Notes under the pieces: generated by a model
The model's input: only the letters and a program-made list of their open reading frames with translations
Databases searched by the model: none
What the model was told of the DNA's origin: nothing
Made by a program: the position numbers and the translations under genes
Source of the DNA: Zychaea mexicana
Taxonomy: Eukaryota; Mucoromycota; Mucoromycetes; Mucorales; Lichtheimiaceae
Direction of reading: 5' to 3'
Assembly (NCBI RefSeq): GCF_025766255.1
Contig: NW_026516703.1
Span: forward strand, 186,001-250,000
Length of the DNA stretch: 64,000 nucleotides
In this document: positions 11,080 through 21,700 of the stretch, in pieces
Numbering within the stretch: the stretch's first letter is position 1
How the letters are laid out: the number at the start of each line of letters is the position of its first letter

Positions 11080-11602
11080 TTGTGTATACCAAGAACATAC
11101 ACTTGCGCGAATGGTGTGGAAAAGAGGTATCCTAAGCGACGATCCACCAAGACGCAGTGCTCGTGGTCAATATATGCCAGCTGTTGCAAGAAGCCAAATT
11201 ATAATGGGAAGGTGCAGACAGCGGTAGCCGACATACCGCCACATAATCATCAACTTACACGAGATAACAAGATATACGCGTCGTACCGGGCAATGACAGG
11301 CCATGAACAAGTCGATATTGCCACTGAACTAGACTCAAGGATACCGCTCGTCAGATTTTACAGTTGCGGTTGAATAACCGTTTCACTGCAAAAGATATCT
11401 ACAACTTAAAATCTCGACTGGAAAGCAATGATGCTCAACATGATGAGCTGCCCACTATCATGGAGTATTTCAAGTCATATAATTCCATTGCACGTTACCA
11501 TGCCGAAAATGCAACAAAAAAAGTCAAGTCTATTTTTGTCACGCACCCACGAAGCATCGAGCGCGCAAGAATGTTTCCAGAGGTGGTAGTTATTGATGCT
11601 AC
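11080..11602 (+). pseudogene. MULE transposase N-terminal part: FAR1-like domain to first catalytic Asp
   Basis: The frame from about 11080 gives a Cys/His-containing FAR1-type DNA-binding segment (TKTQCSWSIYASCC ... IPPHNHQLT). A one-base frame break near 11355 follows, then LNNRFTAKDIYNLKSRLESN and PEVVVIDATY. IDATY is the usual context of the first DDE aspartate in MULE transposases. Directly after DATY (11602/11603) the sequence switches to the OTU tail shared with 9364. This copy has therefore lost everything between the first Asp and the OTU end. It points away from the SWIM half, so the two are remains of two inverted copies. Confidence 0.65.
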
Positions 11603-11729
11603 ATACCTGCATATCAAAAAAACAGTGGATCATGAATCAACAGCAAGTAGCCTAGAAAAAAGAAGACAAGCGTCGCCCATTCTGATTTGGATGAGTCTGA
11701 CTGCAATAGTGATATCGGAGGCGATCATC

Positions 11730-12569
11730 ATGGTACCTATAACATGCCGCTTTGTATCTTTGTATTCTAGTAATTCTGAACACATTTGTTATACTATCTG
11801 GATCATGGTGCAATAGCATGTCCCCATTGTCAAACGCGCCTGCCATTACCGTTACCTCCTGCTGTACAGAAGCAGTACGATGAATATATACAAAAAGAAG
11901 AGAAGCATGAGAAACAAGAAGAACGCCGCATGAAAGAACTCTCAACGTCTCGTCACCACCGCTTCGATGAAGCACAGATTAAACCCAAACCTGCAGCATT
12001 CATAGGAAAGAAATGTTGACCAGACCAGAAGGGATCGCCCAAGGTTACCCAGGTCATATCGATTTTGCGACCTTGTCTTTGCGTGTAATGAATCATGTAC
12101 CAGTTATGCAAGATATCGTAGTCGGCAAAACCGAAAGCAGATTCAAATCGATAGAAACCGAATTCTACAGCCAACATAGCCGAAGCGTTGCACGATCCGT
12201 ATTCGCACGAATGGCAAGGGCTGAAAAATCTTTGGTAAGTACAAAAGCTATCACTCATAAAATAAGTCACTAAATTATTGTTTAAAACAGCCTGGTTATT
12301 ATGGACCCCGTGGAATGCAAATCATCATGGATTGTTTGACGAAAGAACTATCGAAATCGAACCACCTGACAGCAGCAAATACAGCCCCAATGCCACCAGT
12401 TCAGTTTGTCCAGCAGATTCTTATTCCGGAGACGGCCGCACGACTTATTCAAGAAGATAAGAATGTTTCTTACGACGAAGCATCGGATATCATGAGAAAG
12501 AGTGCTAAATTCGGCAGTGCCGTCAACCCCACCATGGATTCGGATGAAAGCGAAAGCAGTAATGAATGA
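11730..12569 (+). pseudogene. RTC4-like domain gene, copy 2
   Basis: This is the inverted copy of the gene at 8392-9240 with the same exon structure. One exon runs to 12234 (...AEKSL), an intron occupies 12235-12290 (GTAAGT...ACAG) and the last exon is 12291-12569 (PGYYGPRGMQIIMDCL ... SESSNE). Differences from copy 1 are few and mostly conservative (KTL/KSL, SSDE/SSNE, KHKK/KHEK). The upstream acidic region around 11690-11720 reads DLDESDC in one frame. It has no promoter of its own that I can see. It follows the truncated MULE N-terminus, so any transcript would be chimeric. Confidence 0.6.
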
Positions 12570-13359
12570 GTATAAAAACCAACACGAATCATAACCCCTT
12601 AAGCAGTTCTGCACTTTTTTGTGTCAAATGTCGTTTACCTCATCGTACTCGAAAATTTATGCTCTTTTTGTCTCATGTTCAAGCTCTTGTGCCTTGTCTC
12701 CAGATTTAATTATTCTTTACAATCATTTAAACACCTATTTTCATGATCCCTTATTTCTTACTTCATGTTTTGGTCTTCGCCCTCGAAATATTCAACTATT
12801 TGGCTGACACAATATTATCATCTTTCATTATATATACGTCGAATATTACATTGACCGTCAAAATTTTAATTGAATAGAATTACATGACAGCCCTAGCTTT
12901 TGCAAGTTTTAGAACACGAAACACAGGATATGTCTTTGCAGCCAATACCAACGTCATTGATATTAAAATGGTGAAAACATATGGTGCACTGTCTACCCAC
13001 TTTTCTATAGTCTTAGCTACGTCTTTTTGTGCTGACTAATAAATCTTCTCGCTTGTGCTTCACTATATTATAGCACTTATGTTGGCACAAAGTTGCTTAC
13101 TTGCCATTTGGATACATGGTATGCTAACATTCAAGTTACTCGGTATATATCATCATAGTTCTGTCGTGCGCAGGGTCTTTCAAACTGTGCATGAGACGGT
13201 GCACACGACAATTGCTAAAAAAATTGTCGTGCGCGAGGTCGAAGACCGACAGCTTACTATTATTATTCGAGGCGTAAGCACTGATTCAGATTGTGTTGCC
13301 ATTTTTTCTTTATTGGGTCGAAAGTCCAAAATACGTGAAACATATATGCTATAGCTGTA

Positions 13360-14397
13360 TCATATACAAGCGACTGGGGAACATACAAACAAAAGGGGAG
13401 TGGGTGTCGGCCGAATTTTCGCAGCTTCTTGGATCGTAAAAAATGTAGAAAGAAACCTCCTGTCCTGAGTGGGTGAGCGTTCGATCACCTTGGTTGCCAA
13501 AAACTGTTGTACTGCTTGGTCCACTTGTGTTTGTTCCACCAAAGAACGGCACACAGGCCCCTTGTGCCACGGTTGTGGTACCCTATCGAAAGGCAATCGG
13601 TACCCTTCCTTCACTACTGAAACCGCCCACGGATGTTTGATTCTCTGTTGCCAATACCAGTAAACGGCCCCCTGGTGCTATTCCATCCGCTGGCCCTGTC
13701 GAAACAAGCTCGGCCTCGACCTCCTCCATGACCGTATCCTCCTCTATTGTTGATAGCTGCTCTGATAAGTTGTTGTTCTTGTCGAGCCTTCTCGATTCGT
13801 TGGACCATCTCGGCATCGAATGCCATGTCCTTGTTAGCATATTCTTCGTCTTCATAGGCTCGGATACTTGCTAGTAACCTGAATGCCTTTGCAATACTGG
13901 TTCGTGCTTCTCGCTCCTGTTGTTTGCCTGTTGCGTTTTCATAAACGGCGAGTCGTCTTGAGTTCTTGAGGGTCGATACTCGTGTCTTCTCTTTCAATGA
14001 TGTACTGTAGGTCTTCATAAATCTCGGTTGCTCCGCTTGCAGCGTTTTACATTCTGTCAGCTTTTTTGTATTTTGTGGATATAGCGCCATAGGCTTCCAA
14101 GGTTGCCTTCTTGAATTCTCCAACGTAGATTTTATGGATGCCTCCGGACCTTGTCCACGCGTCTCCGTCATATTTTGTGAGATCTCGTATCTGAAGACCT
14201 TAAAACTATTTTCCAGTTCTGCGATCGAATAGGCTTCCAAATCTTGCTTAATCTCTTGGGGTAGTTCTGGTCTTTCATGCTGTTGTCGATCAGCTCGGTC
14301 TCTGATTTCGAGTTTGTTCTTAAGCTGGACTGCCAAGACTTCCAACTCTTAAATTCGCTGGGTGAGATCGTCATTTACTGTTTGATTTGAATCCATG
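13360..14397 (-). pseudogene. Decayed DIRS-like gag/RT fragment (right copy)
   Basis: This is the inverted counterpart of 838-1890, with the gag ATG at 14397 and the same early TAA. Relative to the left copy it has lost 20 bases around 13948-13952, between two AGACGACT repeats, which shifts the gag frame. The RT entry (GYRLPFDRVPQPWHKGP, VIERSPTQDRRFLSTFFTIQ) is at 13614-13380. It is non-functional. Confidence 0.65.
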
Positions 14398-14989
14398 AAC
14401 CACGGTGCGCGGCTTAGAAAAAACTTGAAAATTATAACAGCAATGAATTAAATAGACGAAAAAAAAATAAAAGTGCAGCTGAAAGAGCCAATAACCACTA
14501 CTATGGAGACTGAACCGGAAGCACCAACAATTGCTGTAGGAACGACCAGCAATCAATCATTGACATTGTTCATTCTTGCTTTGGCTAGACTCATAGGGTT
14601 ACCAAACTTGTTGGATATCGCTTGGACTGACATAGTTTCTTGATCATCTATATCAGTAACAAGTAGCAAATTAACAACACAAGTCATTCTACATCACCTT
14701 AATATACAACCCATAATCACTCTTCACTTTTTTTTACCTGGAAATAACGCTATTCAATACACTATTTCTTTTATTAGATCACGAAGCTCTTAAATCTAGC
14801 TGTTTGTTAATAAAGAACTTGACCCCCGGCAAATAACAATCCATAAAAAATGAACTGAAATATTAAAAAAAGATTAATCGATTAACTTTGACCTGAAGAC
14901 CCATATCGTTTAAAAACCACCTTGTGGAAGTAAGATAATTAACAATAATAATGATAATAATAATAATAAAAATCAACGAGCAATTGAGG

Positions 14990-15240
14990 CACCCAAGAGC
15001 AGGGTTATCCCGCGGGACACAAAGCAACCGGCGAGGCCATCTGATGCACATCAATGTTCGAAGTAAAGATGCTGAACTGTGTACCCAAGAGCAGGGTTAT
15101 CCTGCGGGACGCAAAGCGACCGGCGAGGCCATCTGATACACAGTCCATCGCAGCAAAATGGTAGAGAATGAACTATGTACCCAAGAGCAGGGTTATCCTA
15201 CGGGACGCAAAGCGACCGGTGAGGCCATCTGATACACAAT
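14990..15240. repeat. Tandem ~93-bp repeats at the right palindrome end
   Basis: Three units carry ACCCAAGAGCAGGGTTATCC at 14992, 15085 and 15180. They are the mirror of the repeats at 1-240. Between 15241 and 15440 I see no gene. Confidence 0.8.
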
Positions 15241-15481
15241 CCATTCAAAACCTTGATGCCACTGATAGTAAAAAAAGAACAAAGTGGAAAAAGTACTTTG
15301 CTTTTTGGTTGCCAAGACCTAAATTGCTTGCCTCTATACACCTCAATTTTCATTGGTTGCTGGGAAAGCAAATATGACTTCACTTTTCTGAGTCACATGT
15401 CAGGCCCAAATATGTCCTTCATTTTGGCATTAGAAATTTTGGCACGGATAGCATGTATGAGGCAAAGAGAATTAATTTTTT

Positions 15482-15533
15482 CGTTTTTGGTAAGTTCCCC
15501 GGAGCACAGCGGAGGGGAACTTTCCCAAAAACG
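15482..15533. repeat. Subterminal hairpin
   Basis: CGTTTTTGG-AAGTTCCCC at 15482-15500 is mirrored by GGGGAACTT-CCAAAAACG at 15514-15533, around a 13-base loop. It lies about 20 bases inside the left TIR and downstream of the transposase stop codon (15653). It could be a transposase site or a transcript-end structure. Neither can be shown here. Confidence 0.6.
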
Positions 15534-18500
15534 AAAAAGAAAAGTTTCAAAATGATACTGTAATAATATGAAAGTAGAGTTTATTGCTGTGTAAAAATAC
15601 TATAAATGTTAATAGCGATATAGGATAACTGATGGTTTATATTGGTAGGCGATTAAATGCTGTTGTCTGGATTGCATTTTGTTTTGTTATTTTTGTTGGT
15701 ACAATCGACTTTACCACAGAAGCTACATTTCGCTGTGCATTTTGTCCTATTGTTTTTGCCTTTACATTTAATGTTGCCACAAACACTACATTTTTTTTGG
15801 TTCTTTTTACGAAGGCCATCAAGTATGCTGTTGCTGGTACCGTTGTTAATGCCACCACTACTGTTGCTACTTGTAGATGTTTGTGGCATCGTGGTAAAAT
15901 TTGGGTTTGTTGAACTGGATGCAGGTGCTAAATATATTTACAATGTCAATATATGCAGATATTTTGATCGACAAATTATTTTTCTTACCCAAAAGTTGTA
16001 ATGGCTGAAGTCTGACAGGAGGATATTCATATTGTGAATGATTTGACGGTGTTGGAGGCATGGAAGGTAATTGCTGTGGAATGTTTGCTAGTAATTGATG
16101 GAACATAAAGGTGGCTAGATTTTGCGTATCGATAAGTGCTGGAGCTGGACAAATTGTAACAGGAGAATCAAGGCGATTTGTAGATGACGAGGCACTTGAG
16201 GTATTATCGTTTTGAATTATGCTTTCAGTACGTGGTGTTTTTGATGGAGATGGGTGTTGTGCAGGTGGTGCTGTTCGTTTACGGGTCGTCGAGTTCAAAT
16301 CGTTGCTCATGTTATCGATGGATTCTTTGTTGTTGTTTTTGGTGCGTATGATATTATCGATTTCTTTCCATTTTGTGTAATGAATAGAAAGCTGCTCTGG
16401 TGTTTTATAAAATATATCTGTGCCGTTAACCTTTTGCGACCAAAGTTTGGTGAATCGAAGAAAGTCTGTGGTTTTGAATCTATGGTTTGGGAACTGGTGA
16501 CGAAGAATTGAATCGAATGTGCTTTTCTCCTTGTCTGTGTGAACTGGTATAATCGCGTGTACTGCTCTTTGACATTCGGCAATATACTTGTATTGAGCTC
16601 CAGTAGCTTGTGCAGTTGAACGATTGATCATGATTAACGTGGCAATATCTAATGACGATGAATTGGTGTGTGAAGTGCTTTGGACTGGTGTTGCTTTGTC
16701 AATGTCGTACAATTCCATTAATGTTGGATCCAAGGGAGATATACCAAATAATTCGCCTGAAGACTTGAGGTAAAGAGAGTGTGTATGTATACCAGGCCCT
16801 CTGTAGCTGCATGGAAGGTTAAGTTTTGTTTCCAAGTTATTGATATGTTGTGATATCCACGGATCGTAATGACCGTCGTGAATACGTCCAAACCTATTTA
16901 ATGTCCCAACCTACAACCAAACATACATGTCAATCCAAACTTTAAATTTTCCGAATGTAAAATGAAATAATAAATTTAAAACTATTACTCACATCGATGT
17001 TGTGCCTAAGTCTATAATCTGCAAGTAGAGCATCAACATATTCAACACTGGCACCAAAAGCTCCAATCGTACGAATCAGGTTCTGGTGTATTCCACCTTC
17101 CAACGAATTTGTACCACGGCTACAGCGATATAGTGTAAGACCATCTTTATCTTGGCCACGGACAAAATAAAAGGGGATACCAGGTGGGTCAGATACGTGG
17201 CCCAGATGAATGGCGGTGAGCACATTTTTTGCTTGCTTCCAATTTTCAAAATCAAATAATGGTCGTCCGGTTCGAGCACAGCGCAATGGTCCATAAGTTT
17301 CAAACAGTTTTTTCACCACAGGGTAGAGATCTTTAGGAGGCGGCACAACACCTAATATAATAATGAAAAATTAGCGTTATTTTAGTGTACATATCTTGTT
17401 AATCTAGTTATTATACATTCAATTTGAAGGTTTAACTTACGCTTTACTCTTTTGAATATCCAATCAGGATCTTCAGCAAGTTTTTTCTCCCATGTTGTTT
17501 CTTTCTTCTCCTCTAGGACCGCTGTTACCAGTCTTTTATCAATTTCATCATATACAAACAATGCATCATGGAATGCCCGTGAGAAAACCTTGGATAATCC
17601 ATGTTTGCGTGAGACCTTTATCATATCCATTAGATGAAAAACATCTTTTAGAATACGAGAGTGTATTGGAGCTGTTTGATTGATAGTGGCCGAGGTACTG
17701 CTGCTGCTTTGATTATCGTTTTGTTGTTGTTGTCGAAATAGTTGCTGGCCGTAGTCTCGGCTTGACACGTCAATATCTCGGTTGATTTCAAGCAAATTTC
17801 CTTCTTCATCAATGATTGGTAAACTTTCATTTTCTTGGTCCAAATCATCATCTTCGTCATCCGATTCCATGGGTGGATTACTTGTGCCTTTATACAAGAA
17901 GTATAATATGTATTAGTAATGTATTAAACATGTATTGTTACAATCCGTTCATTATCTAATATTACCATCTTCTAAATATGTCTGTTGGTTAATCAATTGT
18001 TGAGTCGGTGTAGATATAGCTGAAGTAGCTGGTGATATGGTTGTTGCAGATGGTGATTCTTGTACTGAAACAGTCTTGTAAGTACGAAGCTCAGACACCT
18101 TGACAACTATTTCGAATGGAGGACTCGCAAAATCTCGAAGGCACTTGTCATGTGCATTCACCGTAGCACCGGGCACCAAAGTTCTTTTTATAGTAATGAT
18201 AACGCGGCCTTTTTTAACTTCAACTCCATATAGTCTTTTTTGTTGCTTGGAAATTACACCATATGCGACAGGCTCGTTAAACGACCCAGGATGATACGAT
18301 ACAGGATTACCTAAGAAATATATACAAGCTTTAGTTCCAGCGTTATAAAACTGCTGTTGAATTTCATCTATCCAGTACATTACCCTCATTGTCAGGAGTA
18401 GGATTAGATATACGTATACCGATTACACCATGCCTCTTGACTTCTTCAAAAATTTTTAAAGATGCCCATGCATCGAGAGCGGCATATTCAATTTGGTCTT

Positions 18501-19720
18501 GTGTCAGTTGCGTTGCATCCCAATTACCCAGTCGAATAGAGTCGTCCTTGTTCAATGTATGTTCCAATACAGCTTCACAAATTCCAGCAAGTCCTATACG
18601 TCCATCGGTAATTGCACCTTGACCTTTGCAAAACGCACCTAATTCGAACCCTCCTTTGCAAACAACCTTGAAATCACGTTCGATTTTTTTCAAATCACCA
18701 TTGACATTTCGTCCAAGTTTCATAATCGATTCGCTCTCTAACAACTTGCATAACGAACTCGGTAATTCGTCTAGGTCAGACACACACATTATAAGTGCCG
18801 AGTCGTTGTCTGAAATCTGGATCGTTGCTACCTTTCCTTGTTGGCGGGTCGTAGTGTTGAATGTCCATTCGCAATCAAATCCAATAGCTTGTGAGCTGCC
18901 TTTGTTGATGATGCTATTGGCACTAGTTTCGATATCTTGAGCACCACGGATAGCCTTGATTTCAACGTTGCTTGGAATAGTAAGCAGTGGGTAGGAACGA
19001 GCATTTAACGGCCCCTCGTTTTCTTGTTCAACAACGGGTACCACGTCTTGCAAAAGTGATGGTATAGCTTCTTTAAGAAAACTTTGATCCCCAGTTACGT
19101 TGTTCGTAAAAAATACTTGTGGCTGTGTATATCCGTACAAATCATATGCATGTCGCATGGCGTCAAATGCATATTTGAGATTGGATAGTGCTTTTGTTGG
19201 AACAAGAAACTGAAGTCGGACTTCTGCATATTCGTTCAGGACCGTATATAAAGCAGCAAATACTGGTCGACCGTTAATCTTGTTTATCAGCTTGATTATC
19301 TTAAAGGTATGGTCACCTTTAAGATACACTCCGTCAAGCACTTCCATTTCCTTGTCGATGAGATGTCGTATATCTCGAATAAACGCAGTATAAAATGAAC
19401 GAAAATATTGAGGGGATGGAACGTGACCGGCATACTTGGATCGATCGTCAAATGAAGAGAATGGTGTTATAGTCTCTTGGTTATCAAACATATCATGAAT
19501 TGACTGTTGATCAAAGCGTCGATATACGATATACTGAATATATTGTAAATGTAGCCGTGCGTGTTTTAATCGATGTACTTCACGAATTATCTTGCGGAAT
19601 CTCTTCGAGCCAACGGAATTTTGAACACATGGTCTATAGAGGTCACCAACAACTTTTGATAACCCACTTCGATGAGTCATGTATCCAGGGTATTCGCATT
19701 GCAAGATTTCTGGTAGTTGA

Positions 19721-20040
19721 TGTGGTATGAAAAGTGTTAGGTGAGATATTAGGAGACTGTCGAAGCACTTGAGAATCTTGGTAGGGTCTTTATTCAGGGT
19801 GAATTTGCGATCAAGGGATGTTACTAATGACTTTTGATACCACTATTTGTACTGTTTGAAAGGATTACGTGATGGGTGATTACTAGACGTTTTCCCATGG
19901 GTTAACTTTGTTAAGGAGAATAAGTGGTTATTTTACGATGTCGGGCAATATGGAGAATATTATGCGTGTGAGTCTTGATCCATGAAATTGGTGTAACAAT
20001 GTAATGAGAGGATCGTTATAGCAGTGCTTAGAATACGACA
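19721..20040 (-). repeat. 3' LTR of the gypsy element
   Basis: It is 320 bp, opening TGTGGTATGAAAAGTG and closing GAATACGACA on the plus strand. On the coding strand it follows the polypurine tract. Confidence 0.95.
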
Positions 20041-20053
20041 TCACCCCCCTCCA
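20041..20053 (-). other. Polypurine tract of the gypsy element
   Basis: On the coding strand the bases immediately before the 3' LTR are CTGGAGGGGGGTGA, a purine run of the kind that primes plus-strand DNA synthesis. A near copy (CTGGAGGGGGGGT) occurs at 21670-21682 at the pol frame junction. Confidence 0.7.
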
Positions 20054-20080
20054 GGTAGGAACTACCGGTTGAAGCAGTAT

Positions 20081-21700
20081 TCATTGAGCGCGCTGTTTTT
20101 TGCTTCGACGGTGTTGTTCAGGGTTGGTGGTGGGAGTAGATCTTTTCTTACGCTGTCTTAAATAAGCGGAGGTAGTGTCAGGGACTGAACCAGTGGATCT
20201 GGTGCGATATGCAGAGTTGGTGTTGCCTGTACCGTTAGATCGATTTCCTGTTTTTGTATTCTGTGATTTTAACTGGTGATCGTTTTTTTCTTTGGGACCA
20301 AGTCTTTTCCAATATGTTTCGATTGGCTTTGGAGTAGTGAATTTATCGGGGGTTAGCCATTCATCATGGGTTTCATCATAGTTTTTCCAGCGAACAAGGT
20401 ATTCTCTGTTGCCGGGTGTGCCTTTATGTTTGATTACTTCTAGTACTTCTTTTAGTTCATCTTCAGGGATGACTTCGTCTTGTGATATGAGTTTTAGATC
20501 GGATGGTGGGTAGTTTCTGTCTTCAAGAGTTCCTGTTTCATCCAAGAGGATGTAGGAGCCACCTTTTGTTTTGCGTACTACAGTGTAAGGGCCACGATAT
20601 GCAGGCGATAGTTTAGCAGTGCGTGTCGGGATTCGTACCATGACGTGACTACCCTTGGGAAATTCGACTATGCGATGCGTTTTGTCAAAGTTTTCTTTTT
20701 GCTTTTCTCCTGCTTCTTTGCTTTTTTCGTTAATGGCTGGGAAAACCACTTCCGTCATATGCTTTATTCTTTTGAGCATGTCTTCTTCTGTCAATGGTTG
20801 AGGTGTTTCATTTCGGTAGTCTTTGAATGCGTTCATTTGACGAGCAAACATGAGCGAGAATGGTGTGGAGTTTAACCGTTTTGACACTTTGTTATTTATA
20901 GCGAGTTGAGTGCATGGAACATAGTAGTCCCAGTCTTTGCCTGTTCCTTCTACCATTTTGCGTATGTTGTTCATTGCGACTTGTACATAGCGTTCGGCTA
21001 AGCCATTACCACGAGGATGATACGGTGTGGTGAGACGATGATCGAAGCCAAGGTTTTTTGCGAGTTCTTCCATCGGAAGGTTTTTGAATTCACCTCCGTT
21101 GTCACTGCCTAGTACGCGAGGTACACCGAATACTTTGAAAGTATCGATCAGGGCTTTTACTATAGTGTTTGATTGTTTGTTGGGAAGGCATACCAAGTGG
21201 CAGTACCTGGAGCATACATCGACCATTACCAAAAGGTAATTCATTTGGCTGTCAGTAGTGTGCATGGGTTGACCAAGGTCAATGACCCAGTGGTCTCCAG
21301 GCAGGTAAGCGTAGAGAGGTCTTAATGGATTGAAGCCTTTTTTTATGATGTTATGTTTTTGACAAGCGGGACAAGTTTTTACGTATTCTACTGCGTCATG
21401 TAGCATGTTTGACCAGAATAGTCCATCACGCTGTATGTTCTTTACCATATTTTCACCACCTAGATGTCCAAATAAATGTGCTTTTTGCAATATTTCTTTA
21501 CGATCCTGTTCTGGTGGGATGGTCAGTTCATTTGTTTCTATTTGTTCGCGGGATACACGCATGATGCGTTTTGTTTTCGTTGAGTAGGCAGGATTGTTGA
21601 ATTTGGGTTTGCTTAGAGTGGTTTTATATTGTTCTGATGGTTTGCGAGCTGACTTTTGGTATACTGATGTACCCCCCCTCCAGCTCTTTGGGTTCCTCAA
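20081..21700 (-). CDS. Gypsy integrase with chromodomain, 539 codons
   Basis: The frame opens in the G-run junction and reads the HHCC zinc finger (HLFGHLGGENMVKN ... CPACQ, ~residues 70-118). The integrase core follows, with HWVIDLGQPM, VLGSDNGGEFKN and NGLAERYVQ giving the D, D and E of the DDE triad. A C-terminal chromodomain reads YLVRWKNYDETHDEWLTPDKF region (~415-460), then a basic tail. It lies +1 relative to the upstream gag-pol frame and overlaps it at 21624-21700. Its listed ATG at 21700 falls in the RNase H tail of the upstream frame. It is more likely made as part of a Pol polyprotein through frameshifting, unless a single extra G broke a continuous frame. Confidence 0.9.
   Translation of the reverse strand: MRNPKSWRGGTSVYQKSARKPSEQYKTTLSKPKFNNPAYSTKTKRIMRVSREQIETNELTIPPEQDRKEILQKAHLFGHLGGENMVKNIQRDGLFWSNMLHDAVEYVKTCPACQKHNIIKKGFNPLRPLYAYLPGDHWVIDLGQPMHTTDSQMNYLLVMVDVCSRYCHLVCLPNKQSNTIVKALIDTFKVFGVPRVLGSDNGGEFKNLPMEELAKNLGFDHRLTTPYHPRGNGLAERYVQVAMNNIRKMVEGTGKDWDYYVPCTQLAINNKVSKRLNSTPFSLMFARQMNAFKDYRNETPQPLTEEDMLKRIKHMTEVVFPAINEKSKEAGEKQKENFDKTHRIVEFPKGSHVMVRIPTRTAKLSPAYRGPYTVVRKTKGGSYILLDETGTLEDRNYPPSDLKLISQDEVIPEDELKEVLEVIKHKGTPGNREYLVRWKNYDETHDEWLTPDKFTTPKPIETYWKRLGPKEKNDHQLKSQNTKTGNRSNGTGNTNSAYRTRSTGSVPDTTSAYLRQRKKRSTPTTNPEQHRRSKKQRAQ

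Larger units (their letters stand above)
11603..15250. repeat. Right arm of the palindrome, without the CACTA insertion
   Basis: This is the reverse complement of 8328-9364 plus 1-2775, uninterrupted at 12631-12640 (GTCGTTTACCTC), which records the empty CACTA target with a single TTT/AAA. Its far end cannot be placed because the matching left end lies outside the window; similarity still holds at about 15220. Bases 12640-13360 and 14400-14985 hold no gene I can support. Confidence 0.9.

Noticed and set aside
15502..15511. CACAGCGGAG near 15502 resembles the CACTA terminus CACAGCGGAA
   Set aside because: It lies in the loop of a hairpin, matches only nine bases and has no partner end or TSD.
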